From Caulobacteraceae bacterium (GTDB lineage: Bacteria; Pseudomonadota; Alphaproteobacteria; Caulobacterales; Caulobacteraceae): a stretch of DNA of 14,690 nucleotides. Every line of letters begins with the position of its first letter. Position 1 is the first letter of the stretch. The translations under genes were made by a program, and so were the position numbers. The stretch covers positions 1-14,690 of the forward strand of contig CANJYY010000024.1 in NCBI GenBank assembly GCA_947479185.1, read 5' to 3'. This document shows positions 13,717 to 14,690 of this stretch, piece after piece. A model generated the notes under the pieces. The model was not told the origin of the DNA, made no database searches, and worked only from the letters and a program-made list of their open reading frames with translations.

Positions 13717-14690
13717 TACGTCTCCAGCTCGGCCTCGGTCAGGTCGGCGCCCTCGAAATGGACGCCCGTCAGGTCGGCTTCCAGGAAGCGCGCGCGGCGG
13801 GCATGGCAGTCGCGCAGGTCGGCGCCCTTCAGCACGGCCCGCGTCAGGTCGGTGCGGACGAAGCGGCCCTCCGAGATCATCAGCGGGCCCAGCCTGGCGC
13901 CGCGCAGATCAGCCTTGTTCAGCTTGGCCCCGACCAGCTTGGCGCCGCGCAGGTCCGCCTCGCGCAGATTGACGCCGCGCAGGTCCGAGCCGCTGAGGTC
14001 ACAGCCCTGCAGCTCGGCGCCTTCCATGTTCAGGCCGAAGAACACCGAACGGAGCGCCGACATGCCGGTCAGCATGCGGCGACGCATCTGGCGCAACGGC
14101 CGGAAGTCGACGCGCGAGACCTTCATCACCGCGCCGCTCGCGCCGCCCGACTTGCAGTACAGCTCGTGCTCGGTGAGCAGGTCGCCCAGCGGCCGGTCGT
14201 CGACATAGACGATCGGCGGCGGGGCCCGCAGCACCTCGCTCAGGTCGACGCGCTCGAAGCTGGCGTCATCGAGACGAACGCCGGTCACGACGGCGTCCTT
14301 CATGCGCGCGCCGGCGAAGTCGGCCTGGAACACCTGGGCGTCGGTCAGGTTGGCGCCGTCGAGCACCGCGTTGACCAGCTTGGCCCCGTTCAGGCAGGCG
14401 CCGGACAGGTCTGCCTCGGTAAAATCGGCGGCGATGGCGTGGACGCCGGTCATCTGGGCCCCGGAGAGGTTGGCGCCCTGGAGCACCGCATAGTCCAGTT
14501 CGCCGGCCTTCCGCTCATGCCTGAGAATATGGAAGCCCTGGCCATGGCCCTGCAGGGCGATCTGACCCTCGCGCAGGTCGCAGCCGGCGAGGTTCGCGCC
14601 GGCGAGGTTCGCGCCGCGCAGGCAGGCGCCCCGCAGGTCGGCCTGGCTCAGGTCGGCGCCCCGCAGGTCCGCCTCCCGCAGATCGCAGCC
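13716..14690 (-). CDS. Pentapeptide-repeat protein, N-terminus beyond window
   Basis: At least 324 residues are encoded; the frame is open to the right edge, so the start lies outside the window. Three blocks of A(D/N)LXX-type pentapeptides, expected to form right-handed quadrilateral beta-helices, lie at about 14690-14571, 14486-14229 and 14030-13720. They are separated by two non-repeat linkers: 14570-14487 (EGQIALQGHGQGF through GELDYAV) and about 14228-14031 (RAPPPIVYVDD, then LTEHELYCKSGG). The second linker contains an H-E-x-x-x-x-S-G-G-x-x-G pattern that I recall from other alphaproteobacterial pentapeptide proteins. No signal peptide or membrane segment is visible in the part present. 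The GTG at 14486 is not a credible start because the repeat continues upstream. Functions in this family vary (DNA mimicry, scaffold), and none can be assigned here. Confidence 0.85.
   Translation of the reverse strand, partial: GCDLREADLRGADLSQADLRGACLRGANLAGANLAGCDLREGQIALQGHGQGFHILRHERKAGELDYAVLQGANLSGAQMTGVHAIAADFTEADLSGACLNGAKLVNAVLDGANLTDAQVFQADFAGARMKDAVVTGVRLDDASFERVDLSEVLRAPPPIVYVDDRPLGDLLTEHELYCKSGGASGAVMKVSRVDFRPLRQMRRRMLTGMSALRSVFFGLNMEGAELQGCDLSGSDLRGVNLREADLRGAKLVGAKLNKADLRGARLGPLMISEGRFVRTDLTRAVLKGADLRDCHARRARFLEADLTGVHFEGADLTEAELET

Overview
The window looks like ordinary chromosome from a GC-rich alphaproteobacterium, most likely a Caulobacterales member. Supporting signs are the strong GC bias at codon third positions, several TTG/GTG starts, a TTTACAT-N14-CTTACATC promoter resembling the Caulobacter housekeeping consensus, and intergenic palindromes of a kind common in that group. 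Genus is inference. No phage, transposase, CRISPR, rRNA or tRNA gene was seen.

Positions 134-5338 (all minus strand) form a phosphorus-acquisition block, transcribed phnC > phnD > phnE > OprP/OprO-type porin > pstS. Together they supply an outer-membrane anion channel, two periplasmic binding proteins (phosphonate-type and phosphate-type) and one ABC importer. pstCAB, C-P lyase and phoB/phoR are absent from the window. Two candidate PhoB boxes sharing the core GTCACGAAACT lie upstream of phnC (5391-5408) and of the porin (2565-2627). A hairpin separates the porin from pstS, and a strong terminator ends the block at 71-108.

Positions 5508-8201 (plus strand) hold a polyamine pair: a type III PLP ornithine/lysine decarboxylase with a candidate promoter and leader hairpin, then a bacterial deoxyhypusine-synthase-like enzyme ending at a clear terminator. 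Putrescine made by the first could feed homospermidine-type synthesis by the second.

Positions 8218-10994 (plus strand) hold a small lipoprotein gene, a class A acid phosphatase that appears to start at CTG inside the lipoprotein stop codon and lacks the motif-3 aspartate, a zinc uptake regulator (zur), and a double-hotdog thioesterase 5 bp behind zur.

Positions 11000-14690 hold a paired palindromic repeat, a minus-strand alpha/beta hydrolase and glycine-zipper/SH3 protein, and a divergent plus-strand gene with all three signature residues of delta(3,5)-delta(2,4)-dienoyl-CoA isomerase. After it come a 13-bp hairpin and a minus-strand pentapeptide-repeat protein that runs off the right edge.

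I found no clearly unprecedented system. The observations most worth follow-up are the bacterial DHS-like/decarboxylase pair, the paired repeats with compensatory base swaps, the variant acid phosphatase with its CTG start, and the shared Pho-box core.
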